The notes below the pieces were generated by a model, which searched no databases, was not told where the DNA came from, and saw nothing but the letters and a program-made list of their open reading frames with translations. A DNA stretch of 64,000 bases. Origin: a virus. The first letter of the stretch is position 1, and each line of letters opens with the position of its first letter. The stretch is from IMG/VR virus record IMGVR_UViG_3300048672_000512, positions 114,049 to 178,048 of that record, one strand, 5' to 3'. The position numbers were made by a program, and so were the translations under genes. Shown piece by piece: positions 9,077 to 18,011 of the stretch.

Positions 9077-10081
9077 TTATCCTTGCTGCGGACCAGTGTT
9101 ACTAGAAGCCCCGATGATGTCGTTGATGTCCTGAGACGTAGGAACGAACATGGTTGAAAACGATACGCTTACCTGAACCTGCGAAGGTGTACCGTCTTCT
9201 GTTGTAAGCATCTTGAATTCTGGATCCACACTAGTAACGACAACGGAAGGGAACCACTGAAAGCGGCCAATGCTTAAGGATATTTGACCATCCAGAGAGT
9301 CGCGTACCGCGTTTGGAAACTGCTTCAAGTCCGTAGTGCTCTTAGCCGTTGCTGCGTTTCCATCACCCGACTTCTGCACTGACTGTAATGCGCTAGAACC
9401 CCAGTTTGCGATTGCAGAGCCCGCTTGATCCGCATTCACATTTGTAAACGGAACCTTGACATTGCTGCCAACGACATTCTTTGTGGTGACGTCTGTAGCC
9501 CTACCCGCACCTTGCAATGCGTTGCTACCGATTGCACCAGCAGAACCGATTGTCTGCTTTGTTGCTGCAGTCAGGTTCTTAGTCAGCTTGTCCCAATTGA
9601 ATTGAGGACCAGGAGCCTGCATAAGGGAACCGGCACTGCTCTCATAGGGAAGAACCAACGTCATCAGTTGGCGCAATGGAATGATGACGTCTTCCATAGG
9701 AGAAGACTCGATGTTGAATATGAGAGGCAGCTGAAAGCTGATGTGACTGGATCCACCCCATATCTGAGCCGTAAGAGACTTAGCCATCAGATCCATACCG
9801 AAGGCGTTAGCTACAGTTCTTCCAGAGACACCCTTTACATTCAAAAAGCTGTCTTGGAGTCCATACAACCCCTGAGATATAGAAGGTTCGTATTTAGTAG
9901 CTACGCTGAAACTGAATGTCTCAGGCAGGTCTGCCATGAGAGTGAATCCTTCTCGCTTATCGTTACCAAAGTGCGTAACCGAAGAAGCAATGATGCACAC
10001 CTTGTAATTCGGATTACCACTACGAACCGAGTGCGAAACCTTTTCAGGTTTGAACCGATATTCCTTGTTGGTCAGCCCCAT
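9077..10081 (-). CDS. Putative baseplate tube-initiator protein (gp48/gp54-like)
   Basis: 334 residues. Two beta-rich halves (GGSSHISFQLPLIFNIESS; then SLSIGRFQWFPSVVVTSVD and VQVSVSFSTMFVPTSQDI) flank a Gly/Ala/Asn-rich linker of about 90 residues. The C-terminal F-x-T-x-x-x-PT-x-x-D pattern is like tube-fold baseplate proteins of the gp48/gp54 group, which cap the hub and start tube polymerisation. It sits between the transglycosylase and the LysM-like gene. Confidence 0.5.
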   Translation of the reverse strand: MGLTNKEYRFKPEKVSHSVRSGNPNYKVCIIASSVTHFGNDKREGFTLMADLPETFSFSVATKYEPSISQGLYGLQDSFLNVKGVSGRTVANAFGMDLMAKSLTAQIWGGSSHISFQLPLIFNIESSPMEDVIIPLRQLMTLVLPYESSAGSLMQAPGPQFNWDKLTKNLTAATKQTIGSAGAIGSNALQGAGRATDVTTKNVVGSNVKVPFTNVNADQAGSAIANWGSSALQSVQKSGDGNAATAKSTTDLKQFPNAVRDSLDGQISLSIGRFQWFPSVVVTSVDPEFKMLTTEDGTPSQVQVSVSFSTMFVPTSQDINDIIGASSNTGPQQG

Positions 10082-10090
10082 TGTTTACCT

Positions 10091-11182
10091 TTAGTGTATT
10101 GCCACAAGATGACCCGTGGACGTTTGAACTATGTCTTGAGGTTTCTTTTGAACAGAAGTACTTGCCGGCAGTCTGCTGCTTGCAGGTTTACTCGATGCCG
10201 CTGTAGATGCTTGTGTCTTTTCAGAAGGTGCAGGCGTAGTCGGATTGTTGCTAACAAGTGCTGGCTGCGTTGTTGACTTAGCTATAACACTGGAGGCCGG
10301 TGCATAACTAGTCTTTAGTGCTTTACGGTTTGCGTCTATATACTGACCTACAGTTTCCGCCTTGCCGCCTATGTTGACGCTTATCGCGTACTGCGTATCT
10401 GCTGGCAGGTAGGAAATCTTGTAGTTTGAATCCGAGTCATAAGCGCGTATGACGTTCAGCGTATTAGCTGAACCTATCTGATGTGACAGGTAAAGAAACA
10501 CTGGATCGTTGGCATACTTGCTATCCACCCCTTTATTAATCAGGTACTTCTTGTTCTCGACAGCTAAGCGCATGGTAGCGTCAAGATTCTCTTCTGGATC
10601 AAAGCGGTTGCGCAGACCCATCGCTTTTGCTGTTCTAGCCGTGAACTGACCAAGACCAACAGCACCTGTGCTTGATATAGCGTTTGGATTGCCGCCAGAC
10701 TCCACTGCAATTATTCGTAGCATGTCTTCTGGATTCAGACCGTACTGCTTTGCCTTTTCTCTAATACGCGATTCAAGACTTTCTGATATACCACCGCGAC
10801 CAAAAGATCCTACAGTAACACCCGAGCTTTCAACCTGAGAAGCTGCCGCTACTTCCTCAGAAGACAGTCGAACGTTACGCATGCGCACTTTTGATGGCAC
10901 GTAGCTTTGTTCTCTGTTGCCTTTGATAGTTGGTGTTTGCGCTGAAGAGATAACAGGTTCAATTTCATCCAGCAGGGGTTTCGATTCACCTTTGATGCTA
11001 GCTAGTATGTCAGAAAGCTTTATTTTTCTGACTGAATAAAGCAGAAATGCCCCGCCAGCTATTGCTGCAACGAGGCTAAGAAACTGCATCAGGCTGGAAG
11101 TCTTCAGCGGCTGCGAGACTTCCTCTATGTTTGCTACGTCTGCTTTTGACAGAAGTCTAGTTGAAGGTCGGAAGTCTCGCAT
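10091..11182 (-). CDS. Membrane-anchored lytic transglycosylase (SLT domain)
   Basis: 363 residues. One hydrophobic segment at about 32-50. The SLT domain spans roughly 135-260, with catalytic Glu161 in IIAVESGGNPNAISSTG and the AVGLGQF motif. The C-terminal about 90 residues are Ser/Thr/Pro/Ala-rich linker. It would cleave peptidoglycan glycan strands during entry as a tail-associated enzyme. Its place in the baseplate operon and the absence of a nearby holin argue against a lysis endolysin. Confidence 0.85.
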   Translation of the reverse strand: MRDFRPSTRLLSKADVANIEEVSQPLKTSSLMQFLSLVAAIAGGAFLLYSVRKIKLSDILASIKGESKPLLDEIEPVISSAQTPTIKGNREQSYVPSKVRMRNVRLSSEEVAAASQVESSGVTVGSFGRGGISESLESRIREKAKQYGLNPEDMLRIIAVESGGNPNAISSTGAVGLGQFTARTAKAMGLRNRFDPEENLDATMRLAVENKKYLINKGVDSKYANDPVFLYLSHQIGSANTLNVIRAYDSDSNYKISYLPADTQYAISVNIGGKAETVGQYIDANRKALKTSYAPASSVIAKSTTQPALVSNNPTTPAPSEKTQASTAASSKPASSRLPASTSVQKKPQDIVQTSTGHLVAIH

Positions 11183-11189
11183 TGTGGTT

Positions 11190-11588
11190 TCAGTTCACTA
11201 CCGCCAAGTTGAAGTTGAATGTGTCTCGAAACTCAGTATTGACCGCACCGTAGTTGAGTTGAATTCGATACCCAGGAATCGACACATCTGGAGTCACAAC
11301 GATGTCTCCGTTGGTAACTCGAATTCTAGGTTCTTGCGAACGAATGCAACTCAACATGCCAGCTGTAACCTGAAGTGCTGTAACTTCAGAGATTGGTTCA
11401 CCGAGAGCTTCCAGAAGCTGACCACCCCACGTTGGATTGAAGCTTCGGCTTCGACATCCAGCGTAGGATACAAACAGGCACTTCAGGTTTGCTTTTATGG
11501 AATCAATGCCGGATATGGTGTCTGCCTTTCCGTCTTGCATGTAGAAAGGGTTGATATCCTTGAATAGTGTGCTTATGCTTATTGCCAT
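11190..11588 (-). CDS. Baseplate wedge protein gp25-like
   Basis: 132 residues. IKANLKCLFVSYAGCRSRSF followed by NPTWGGQLLEALGEPISE is the gp25/gpW signature. The protein is sheath-like in fold and seeds sheath assembly in the baseplate. It lies 7 nt upstream of the transglycosylase gene in the same operon. Confidence 0.85.
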   Translation of the reverse strand: MAISISTLFKDINPFYMQDGKADTISGIDSIKANLKCLFVSYAGCRSRSFNPTWGGQLLEALGEPISEVTALQVTAGMLSCIRSQEPRIRVTNGDIVVTPDVSIPGYRIQLNYGAVNTEFRDTFNFNLAVVN

Positions 11589-11591
11589 ATG

Positions 11592-12065
11592 TTAAGATAG
11601 TCCGTGTTTCTTCTTGTACCGAGCTGCCCAGGTAGCGGGGTTTTTGTCTTTTAGAAGCACCTCAGCATACTCGTAGGACTCGTCATCGTCTGCTATAGCT
11701 ATAGTCTCTTCACCTGCTGGAAACCGATCTTTCTTTACATACATAGCATAGTTGAAACAAAAGTTGTCATCGCTAGCTATCAAAGGCTCACCTAGAGGGA
11801 ATGGACGTTTAAGTATTTCGGAAGCATACTTGTATGCGTATTCAGCGTCCTTAGCAATTGCGGCTTCGCCAGCAGGGAAGGGTTTTCTTGAAACACTTGT
11901 AGCATACAAATATGCATAGTAGGTACTGTTAGCCCACAGACTTTCAAGTTTTCTCTTCTCTTCAGGCGTTCTTGCTGCTTCCCAGGCTATCTTTGGTATG
12001 CGCGTTTTGGCAGCTTCGTAACCATCAAGGGTTTCGGGGTGAGTGTGGAATTTGTATAAGTTCAT
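11592..12065 (-). CDS. YA-type helical repeat protein, unknown role
   Basis: 157 residues. Three or four repeats of about 37 residues with the pattern F-P-x-GE-x-x-I-A-x-D-x-x-x-x-x-Y-A (KPFPAGEAAIAKDAEYAYKY, RPFPLGEPLIASDDNFCFNY, DRFPAGEETIA). This resembles the WPEAEPFI...WAYWYA repeats widespread in phage proteins of unknown function. The N-terminus is MNLYKFHTHPETL. It lies between gp25 and the spike gene with short gaps. I do not know its function. Confidence 0.75.
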   Translation of the reverse strand: MNLYKFHTHPETLDGYEAAKTRIPKIAWEAARTPEEKRKLESLWANSTYYAYLYATSVSRKPFPAGEAAIAKDAEYAYKYASEILKRPFPLGEPLIASDDNFCFNYAMYVKKDRFPAGEETIAIADDDESYEYAEVLLKDKNPATWAARYKKKHGLS

Positions 12066-12077
12066 ACTATTTGCTGT

Positions 12078-12848
12078 TTAAGGAATCACAGGAGAAGTTG
12101 TACCTGGGCCACCTTGCACTCCACCGTGCGTATGTGTAGAACCGACGTTGACACCTGCCTGCTTCAAGATTCCAGTCACGCTTACGTTTCCGGTAGCAGT
12201 TGTGTTTCCAGTTATAGACACATTAGCGTTAGCGGTAACGTCCTGAGTAACCGTTAGCTTCTTATCTAACAGTGTGTCACCTGTCACTTCAGTGTTTGGC
12301 GTGTCAAGTGTTATCTTTGTGGTAGCTTTCAACTTTATGTTTGGAGCTTCCATGTTTATATCCTTGACCGCCTTCACTTGCACGGTGCCATCCGCAAGTA
12401 TTGTCAGCTCGGTTCCGCTCTTGTGCTTGAAGTAGACAGTCTCGGAGCCTTCTTTGTTGTCCACATAAAAAATGTTCCCGGACGGATCCACAAAGCCACG
12501 TCGGTCCGGATAGTTAGTTGCAAGAGGCTCCGGAACTGCAGTTGTTTCCAAATGCACATAACCTTCAAATACTGGAAAGTGCACGTCACCGCCCTGAAAG
12601 GAAACAAGAAGCTTGCTTCCAATTGCTGGTACAGACACCGTAACGGCACTATCCGTAACGCCAAAGGAGGAAGCTACTCTTGGAAGAATCCAAGGTAGGT
12701 CTTCAGCCTTCTCAGCATCAATCACATTAGGAATTCTAATACGGACACGCTGCTGTTTCTTCTTGTCGTTGTTGTCAACCACAGTTGCAAGAAACAGACC
12801 GTCGTAACTGGACGTCGCTAGCTGCCTTGAATTGTTGAATGCTGCCAT
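12078..12848 (-). CDS. Baseplate central spike, gp5/gpV-like
   Basis: 256 residues. An OB-fold start (DGLFLATVVDNNDKKKQQRV, then RIRIPNVID) is followed by a triple beta-helix region with VTGDTLLDKKLTVT-type repeats. The tip is STHTHGGVQGGPGTTSP, whose HxH pair matches the metal-binding apex of P2 gpV-type spikes. The trimer would pierce the outer membrane. There is no lysozyme domain, in line with a separate transglycosylase gene in the operon. Confidence 0.88.
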   Translation of the reverse strand: MAAFNNSRQLATSSYDGLFLATVVDNNDKKKQQRVRIRIPNVIDAEKAEDLPWILPRVASSFGVTDSAVTVSVPAIGSKLLVSFQGGDVHFPVFEGYVHLETTAVPEPLATNYPDRRGFVDPSGNIFYVDNKEGSETVYFKHKSGTELTILADGTVQVKAVKDINMEAPNIKLKATTKITLDTPNTEVTGDTLLDKKLTVTQDVTANANVSITGNTTATGNVSVTGILKQAGVNVGSTHTHGGVQGGPGTTSPVIP

Positions 12849-15518
12849 TTATCTTGCAAGATGTCCAAGGTTTGCGAAGAAGAAACCACCATCCATCCAG
12901 GAGAAAGTAGGAATGGACAGAACGCTATTTGCCTGACTGCTACCAGCTGGTTGTGACTGTGCTGCGGGTTTGCTTTCCGTCTGCGCTGCTGGTGCAGGCA
13001 CCGCTTTCTGCATACTAGGTGCTTGAGTATTTACAAGCTTCGGTTGCGTTGCCGGAGTTGAGGACTTGCCAAGACCGGAAGCAACACTACTGTTTGACGG
13101 ATACAGAGGCGTTCCGTCTGCATTGGTAACGCGACCACTTGCAGTGCGCTGCGCTTTGCTGTCAATCGGCCTTGTATCTAGTGTGGCGTTGTAGTCAGTG
13201 AGGCGTTCAAGAAGACTACGGGTTGCTGACGGGTAGGACTTGCGTACGTTTGCGTCACGGATTGCGGTCGGAGACGTTCTTACGAATCCACTGTCAGCTA
13301 ACAGTCCAGACTTCTCCATATCGTTTATAGTTGTTGATGGCATGGTTATTGAGTAACCGTCATCACTTATGCTATGTACGTCCGGAGTGTTGAAGCCTAG
13401 ATTCTGTACGTGTGTAAGAAGGTTGGAAAACTTGCTCTTTGTTGTTGGAGCAAGTTTGTCCAGGTTAACGCCAAGAGCTGTTACTTTTCCGCTTTCAGTA
13501 AGCGCTGTAGTTGTTGGCTTAAGATACCTATCAACAGAGTCTAGCGCTTTCTTACTGAAATAGCTTTCTACGCTATCGTAAACCCAAGTTCCTATTTTGG
13601 AAGCCAGCTCAGCAGCCCAGGAAACAAATTGCTTGCCAACTTCAGTGTTTAGCACTTTCACTACTAAAGTTCCCAGGCCGGCAATTCCAGCAGTAAGCTC
13701 TGCTCCGTCTATCAACCCTTTGATAACCGGATTTTCAAGAAGCATATCAAGAAGAGTTCCGAAAGAGTCTCTTGGCCTTCTTGCGTTCTCTGCAATCACG
13801 TGCAAGTCTGCAGTTTGCGACTCACGCATGCGACGGTCTTCAACTTCAGCGACAGCGTTTGCAGCCTGCTGCGTTTCAGAAGTCATACCATAGGAGGGTT
13901 CTATGCGTTGTTGCATAGCCTTCTTGTTTGAAGGAAGAGAAAGCAGCTGCACTATAGACTGAACTAATGGCTTCAACTGTATCTCTTTGAGCGCAGAGTA
14001 CGTGCGACTCATGATGGTGCTGGTGTTCTGTGCTACAGGCTGCACAATCTCAGCAGGCATGTTGCCTACTTTAGACTGCAGAGTTCTTACATCTGCAGTC
14101 AGCACCGTCAGCATCTCAATTATTGTCTTGTAGTTCTTAGCATGCTGAACGCGTTTACTCTGCTCTGCCTTTTCAGGCTTCTTGTTTTTGCGCTCCCACT
14201 CGCCAACAGCGCTGGTGTCAGGAACATCAGAAGTTAATCCTGTGTCTGTTGGAGTTGCAGCTGTCTGCGTTGTGATTGACTCCTGTGCAACCGACTCTTC
14301 TTGAGACTTTGCTAGAAGCCTAGTGTCACGTAAGGATCTGCGAAGCTTGCGGCTGCTAAGAACCGCAGCTTTTCTCAGTGCCCTGCCAACAGCATTCGAG
14401 TCTTTGCTTCGCAGGCTTTTAGCCGCACGTTTCAGAATGCTTGCAGTTGCCTTTGAAGCCGCGTTACCCGCCAACTTACTAGCGGCCTTTGCACCTTGCA
14501 ACGTCTTTCTGCCCGCCCAACCTAAACCCTTTCCTGCTGCGTCTCCAGCACGACGAACAGAATAGGGAAGCGCTTGCGCTGCTAGGTTGTGGATGTCACG
14601 GAGGTTAGACAGCCCCTCACGCAGATAGGATGGAACATTCTGAAGCACTCGCTTTGTGCTACGTCCGACTCGATAAGTGCCTCGAATGAGTCGAAAGGCG
14701 TTGTACAGGTTTACACCCTTTATACCTATGAACTTGCCAACGGAAGCTGACGTCTTGTTGAGTTTGTCAACAGCATTCTGACGCTTCTCTTCAAGGAAGT
14801 CTGCAGCCTGAAACACGTCATCAAGCTGCGCAACAACAGGCTGACTAAGCTCAACGCCACGTGCTGTATGCAGATACTGATAGTTTTCGATTCGACGCTT
14901 CAGAAGCTTGTAAGTCTCAAGCTGACCACGCTCGATAGACGTCAGAAGTTTCTGTACATCTTTGGCTAGAACAAGAAGCAGCTCTTTATCATTGCGTGTC
15001 TGTTCATCATGTCCATACTGAATAGCATACAGACGTTGCACACCCGTGTTGATAAACGAGTACCTGCGCAACAGGCTCGGCATGTCATTCAACAACTCGG
15101 TACGCGTTTCGCGCAGCTGCGATTCTCGATACCGAAGAACCGTTCGGCCAGTAAACGTCTGTCTCTGCTGAAGCGCAGATGTGAGTGCAATTTCCAGGCT
15201 TCGAGTTCTTGCATCGATTGAGCGAAGCGCCTGCAGCGAGTCTGCGTTTTCAGGCGAGCCTTGAAGCGCTTCAAGTTCAGCGTACAGGTCGCTCAGCTGT
15301 GCAATGAAAGAATCGATTGCTAGCTTGTCTGGCAACACCTTTGTTGCTACGTAGTCCAGTTCGATTCGACGCTTCAGAGAAGAGAACATCAGTTCTCCCT
15401 CTGCGTCGCGGTTGAACTTTGGAAAAGACACATTGCTGCGCACGATCGCCTGAGCAGCCTTTGTATCTCTTATTTTCGGAAGTCCTTTTACTTTGTGCAG
15501 AGGCGTCGTGATTGGCAT
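12849..15518 (-). CDS. Putative tape measure protein
   Basis: 889 residues, mostly helical, with basic Ala/Lys/Arg-rich stretches around 330-420, a hydrophobic patch near 640-665 (AELTAGIAGLGTLVVKVL) and a low-complexity Pro/Ala/Ser/Gln tail. It is the longest tail gene, directly after the chaperone-like gene (stop and start one base apart, TAACATG) and before the spike, as expected for a tape measure. At about 0.15 nm per residue the length suggests a tail near 130 nm. No specific domain was recognised, so the call is by position, length and composition. Confidence 0.55.
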   Translation of the reverse strand: MPITTPLHKVKGLPKIRDTKAAQAIVRSNVSFPKFNRDAEGELMFSSLKRRIELDYVATKVLPDKLAIDSFIAQLSDLYAELEALQGSPENADSLQALRSIDARTRSLEIALTSALQQRQTFTGRTVLRYRESQLRETRTELLNDMPSLLRRYSFINTGVQRLYAIQYGHDEQTRNDKELLLVLAKDVQKLLTSIERGQLETYKLLKRRIENYQYLHTARGVELSQPVVAQLDDVFQAADFLEEKRQNAVDKLNKTSASVGKFIGIKGVNLYNAFRLIRGTYRVGRSTKRVLQNVPSYLREGLSNLRDIHNLAAQALPYSVRRAGDAAGKGLGWAGRKTLQGAKAASKLAGNAASKATASILKRAAKSLRSKDSNAVGRALRKAAVLSSRKLRRSLRDTRLLAKSQEESVAQESITTQTAATPTDTGLTSDVPDTSAVGEWERKNKKPEKAEQSKRVQHAKNYKTIIEMLTVLTADVRTLQSKVGNMPAEIVQPVAQNTSTIMSRTYSALKEIQLKPLVQSIVQLLSLPSNKKAMQQRIEPSYGMTSETQQAANAVAEVEDRRMRESQTADLHVIAENARRPRDSFGTLLDMLLENPVIKGLIDGAELTAGIAGLGTLVVKVLNTEVGKQFVSWAAELASKIGTWVYDSVESYFSKKALDSVDRYLKPTTTALTESGKVTALGVNLDKLAPTTKSKFSNLLTHVQNLGFNTPDVHSISDDGYSITMPSTTINDMEKSGLLADSGFVRTSPTAIRDANVRKSYPSATRSLLERLTDYNATLDTRPIDSKAQRTASGRVTNADGTPLYPSNSSVASGLGKSSTPATQPKLVNTQAPSMQKAVPAPAAQTESKPAAQSQPAGSSQANSVLSIPTFSWMDGGFFFANLGHLAR

Positions 15519-15519
15519 G

Positions 15520-15663
15520 TTAAGTCTTTTGAGTTCGCTTGTTAAGAGCCGAAGAATTCATGAAAAGCAACTGCTTCAAAGGAACATCAAGGCTCAAGAA
15601 TACTCCGAACTCTTCTGCAATAAGAGCCTGCGCTTCATACAGAAACTGTTCGGAGTAGAAGTT
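15520..15663 (-). CDS. Probable +1-frame extension of the chaperone-like gene
   Basis: 47 codons, from AAC 15663 to the TAA ending at 15520, in the +1 frame of the gene ending at 15662. The extension starts NFYSEQFLYEAQALIAEEFG and is helical. It ends one base before the tape-measure ATG. The site read is CTT TAA C. Slippage of the CTT-bound tRNA onto TTT would join the frames, giving about 359 residues. Independent initiation at ATG 15714 or 15696 inside the upstream gene is possible but lacks a good ribosome site. Confidence 0.55.
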   Translation of the reverse strand, partial: NFYSEQFLYEAQALIAEEFGVFLSLDVPLKQLLFMNSSALNKRTQKT

Positions 15664-16600
15664 AAAGAAACGAGTGTGCCGCGATGGAGATTTCATTCTC
15701 CACAGCAGCACCACACTCCTTGCATGTAAACTTCACTTGTTCGATCACGCCATAGTCTTGAACGTGATCACGATAGTCACACACCGTTTCGAGTTCATCG
15801 ACGGTAAGTGACTGCACCAACTCAATTCGGTCTTTCAACGAAACCTGAACTTGACTTGCATCTTCTCCGTTGTACTTCAGATAGCTAGCAATGTCTGCAA
15901 GGTAGTCGATCTCTCGCGTTATGTCTGGCGAAGTGTCAACGATGTCCTCAAGCTCAAGCAGATCACGAACCGTTGCCGGATGAAAAGCAAAAGGCGTAGA
16001 CTCAAGAGCACTGCCGTTTTGCGCTACAAACTCTGCAACAGGTCCGTAGTCAAATTCGTTTTCTGTCAGTGTCGTTCGATTGATAGTGACAATCGTCTTG
16101 AGCGTTTCTGGCTTGAGTTCTCCAGACTTGATCTTCTTGAGGTGATCAGGGTTGTTGCAGAAACCAACGTGCGTAAGCGGGCTTCGTGTGTAGTGGTTGA
16201 TTCGCAACCAATACAGCAACCAGTAGTAGTCTGGAATCGTCAGGTCAAGCGTGGAAACAGGAAGGCCGTCAGCGGTATGCAGAAGTGTAGAGACAGCTTC
16301 TGCCATGTGACGGTGGTTCTTCTCTGCAGCTGCTCGCGCAAACTTTGCTTGGTGGTAACCAAGAAGCGGAGAAACCGTCAGTGTCTTGAAATCGTAGAAG
16401 TAGAATTTGCTAGGCAGTTGAACGCTGACCACTTTCGGATTGACTGTTGCGGCATCCGAAGTTGCAGCAATATCAGTTCGAGCAACTGTATTGAACTTCG
16501 GGATCTGCACTTGCGCAGGTGCTGTAGTTTCCTGCACCTGAACTGTCGGACGTCGAACTTGAACGCTGACTCGGTTGTTAGAAGAATTTTGCTTTGACAT
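15662..16600 (-). CDS. gp26-like tail/baseplate assembly protein (frameshift donor)
   Basis: 312 residues from ATG 16600 (AAGAG upstream; a GTG at 16612 is the alternative). The N-terminal 60 residues are polar and low-complexity. The core has LDLTIPDYYWLLYWLRINHY, then a C-terminal half zinc-knuckle FTCKECGAAVENEIS. The layout (IPDYYWLLYWLR, CxxC near the end, place just upstream of the tape measure) recalls T4 gp26-type hub/assembly proteins. The frame stops at CTT TAA C, but the +1 frame stays open to the next gene. It overlaps the upstream tube-like gene by 23 nt. Confidence 0.65.
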   Translation of the reverse strand: MSKQNSSNNRVSVQVRRPTVQVQETTAPAQVQIPKFNTVARTDIAATSDAATVNPKVVSVQLPSKFYFYDFKTLTVSPLLGYHQAKFARAAAEKNHRHMAEAVSTLLHTADGLPVSTLDLTIPDYYWLLYWLRINHYTRSPLTHVGFCNNPDHLKKIKSGELKPETLKTIVTINRTTLTENEFDYGPVAEFVAQNGSALESTPFAFHPATVRDLLELEDIVDTSPDITREIDYLADIASYLKYNGEDASQVQVSLKDRIELVQSLTVDELETVCDYRDHVQDYGVIEQVKFTCKECGAAVENEISIAAHSFL

Positions 16601-17564
16601 AGTCTCTTGCACTTGCTGGCGTGAATGAAGGAATTCCTGATGCTAACAGGGACGTAGGTAGTTTCGGCCCGCTAGGACCGCCCTGATCATTATTCACATT
16701 ATCCAGCATGCCGCTTTCAACTGAAATGTGATCTACAGAAAGCTGCATTGTGGTAGTAAGGGGTTCAGAGGAACTGCCATTCATCGCATAGGAGTCCCAT
16801 GAGACAGGAAAGCAACCTATGAAGGTGAACTTCACCAAGGCATTGCGCCTAGCATCATGCACAATGCAGACAACGTTCCTCTTGTACTGCGACGGCATTC
16901 TATAGTTGCCAGTCTTGCTGTCAAACACTGAGTCAAACCAGGAACTAGCAAACTGAAACGCCTGAGCTGTTGTATCCGTGAAGAAGGTTATTGCAATACC
17001 ATCACACGAAAAAGCACCAGCGTAATTCTTAGCCTTGCCTTCTCGAAACACGGTGTGCACATCGAAGCTAAGGTGTGGCGTTTGTAGCGTCTCAATGTAG
17101 ATTGGATCTATGATTGAATCGTTCTCACTCACCACTGGATTGACAAAGGCAACCCACTCGAATGAAAGCAGCGGATCACCACGAGCCTGCATCTTCTTCT
17201 TGAAGTCTGCTTTCGTTTCCGGTGTTGCGTATGGTCCAAAGGCTGCAGTTTCAAAGGAGTTCAACCCACCCAAGTTTATGCCAAGAGCGGAACCTACATC
17301 CTTGAAAAGGTTTGCAGCTTTCTGCGCAGACACCAGAGCTTTGTTAGCAGAACCCACAACCTGATTGACGCGACCCATTACGCGACCGGCACCTTGCGAA
17401 GCTGTATTAGTGACTCGATCCGCAAAGTTGCTAACCTTGTCTGCTGATACCGTTACGCGATCAACTACCTTGCCTGCAAAGCGAACAGGTTGCTGCGCTT
17501 GTTGTAGCTGAACCTTTGGTTGAAAGATGGATAGGCCTGTGGGTGGTCTTGGAATGAATGCCAT
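16578..17564 (-). CDS. Second tube-like/baseplate protein
   Basis: 328 residues. About 110 residues of Ala/Val/Asn-rich N-terminal helix are followed by a beta-rich domain (DPLLSFEWVAFVNPVVSEND, TLQTPHLSFDVHTVFREGKA, VCIVHDARRNALVKFTFIGC, FPVSWDSY, TTTMQLSVDHISVE). The latter part resembles the gp19 tube fold, as in tube-terminating or tube-adaptor proteins. It is separated from the main tube gene by 447 non-coding bases. The start has a good AAGGAC ribosome site. Confidence 0.55.
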   Translation of the reverse strand: MAFIPRPPTGLSIFQPKVQLQQAQQPVRFAGKVVDRVTVSADKVSNFADRVTNTASQGAGRVMGRVNQVVGSANKALVSAQKAANLFKDVGSALGINLGGLNSFETAAFGPYATPETKADFKKKMQARGDPLLSFEWVAFVNPVVSENDSIIDPIYIETLQTPHLSFDVHTVFREGKAKNYAGAFSCDGIAITFFTDTTAQAFQFASSWFDSVFDSKTGNYRMPSQYKRNVVCIVHDARRNALVKFTFIGCFPVSWDSYAMNGSSSEPLTTTMQLSVDHISVESGMLDNVNNDQGGPSGPKLPTSLLASGIPSFTPASARDYVKAKFF

Positions 17565-17831
17565 ATATTGTCCTTATTACCAGCACCCACAAGATGGCTG
17601 CTGTTCGAGCGCGATGGCTCCGGTTCAAATACTGTGAACGAGCGATAGCGAGTTAGGTGTTACCCCACCCCACCCTACGATACCTCCCCTGAGAGATTAA
17701 CCTAACATACGTAATTAACCTGACGAGCGCAAGCGAGGAAAGGTTGGATCGTCTACCGAAGCGAAGCGTAGGTAGCGAGCCCACAGGAATGCAGACACAG
17801 CCCCTTCCGTGAGATTGCCAAGCGGAAAAAC

Positions 17832-17866
17832 AAAACCCCCGGAGACAGCACGTTTCCGGGGGTTTT
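17832..17866. terminator. Bidirectional intrinsic terminator
   Basis: AAAACCCCCGGA pairs with TCCGGGGGTTTT, a 12-bp stem. A T-run follows on both strands (TTTTT on plus, TTTTGTTTTT on minus). Confidence 0.85.
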
Positions 17867-17924
17867 TCGCTTCTGCACCCGAAACTACGGTAGGGCAGGG
17901 AAACTGCAGTTTCCGATCGTTTTC

Positions 17925-17980
17925 GTAATGAAAAAACAGCAGGAAACAGTGGTTTCCGTGCCGAGACGTGTATCTGGGTG
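17925..17980 (-). repeat. 56-bp element, copy 1 (minus sense)
   Basis: Matches 43711-43766 in inverted orientation at about 50 of 56 positions. Read in the direction of its own operon (minus), it starts CACCCAGATACACGTCTCGG and ends TGCTGTTTTTTCATTAC. Here it contains the hairpin GGAAAC/GTTTCC before the T-run, so it may act as a terminator after the tube gene. Confidence 0.9.
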
Positions 17981-18011
17981 TGTGGTCAGAAAACACGTAA
18001 AAACCACTGTT

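Larger units (their letters stand above)
17565..18011. other. Non-coding gap with terminators and short repeats
   Basis: 447 bases without a credible gene. It contains a bidirectional terminator (17832-17866), one copy of a 56-bp element (17925-17980), a direct repeat of ATTAACCT around 17694-17720 and several GCGNNAGCGAG-like words (17636-17655, 17722-17737, 17757-17779). Any promoter for the minus-strand gene starting at 17564 should be here, but I could not pick one out. Confidence 0.7.

Noticed and set aside
17600-17645. tRNA-like T-loop (GGTTCAAATAC)
   Set aside because: The flanking bases do not form a T stem, and no acceptor or anticodon arm can be drawn on either strand.
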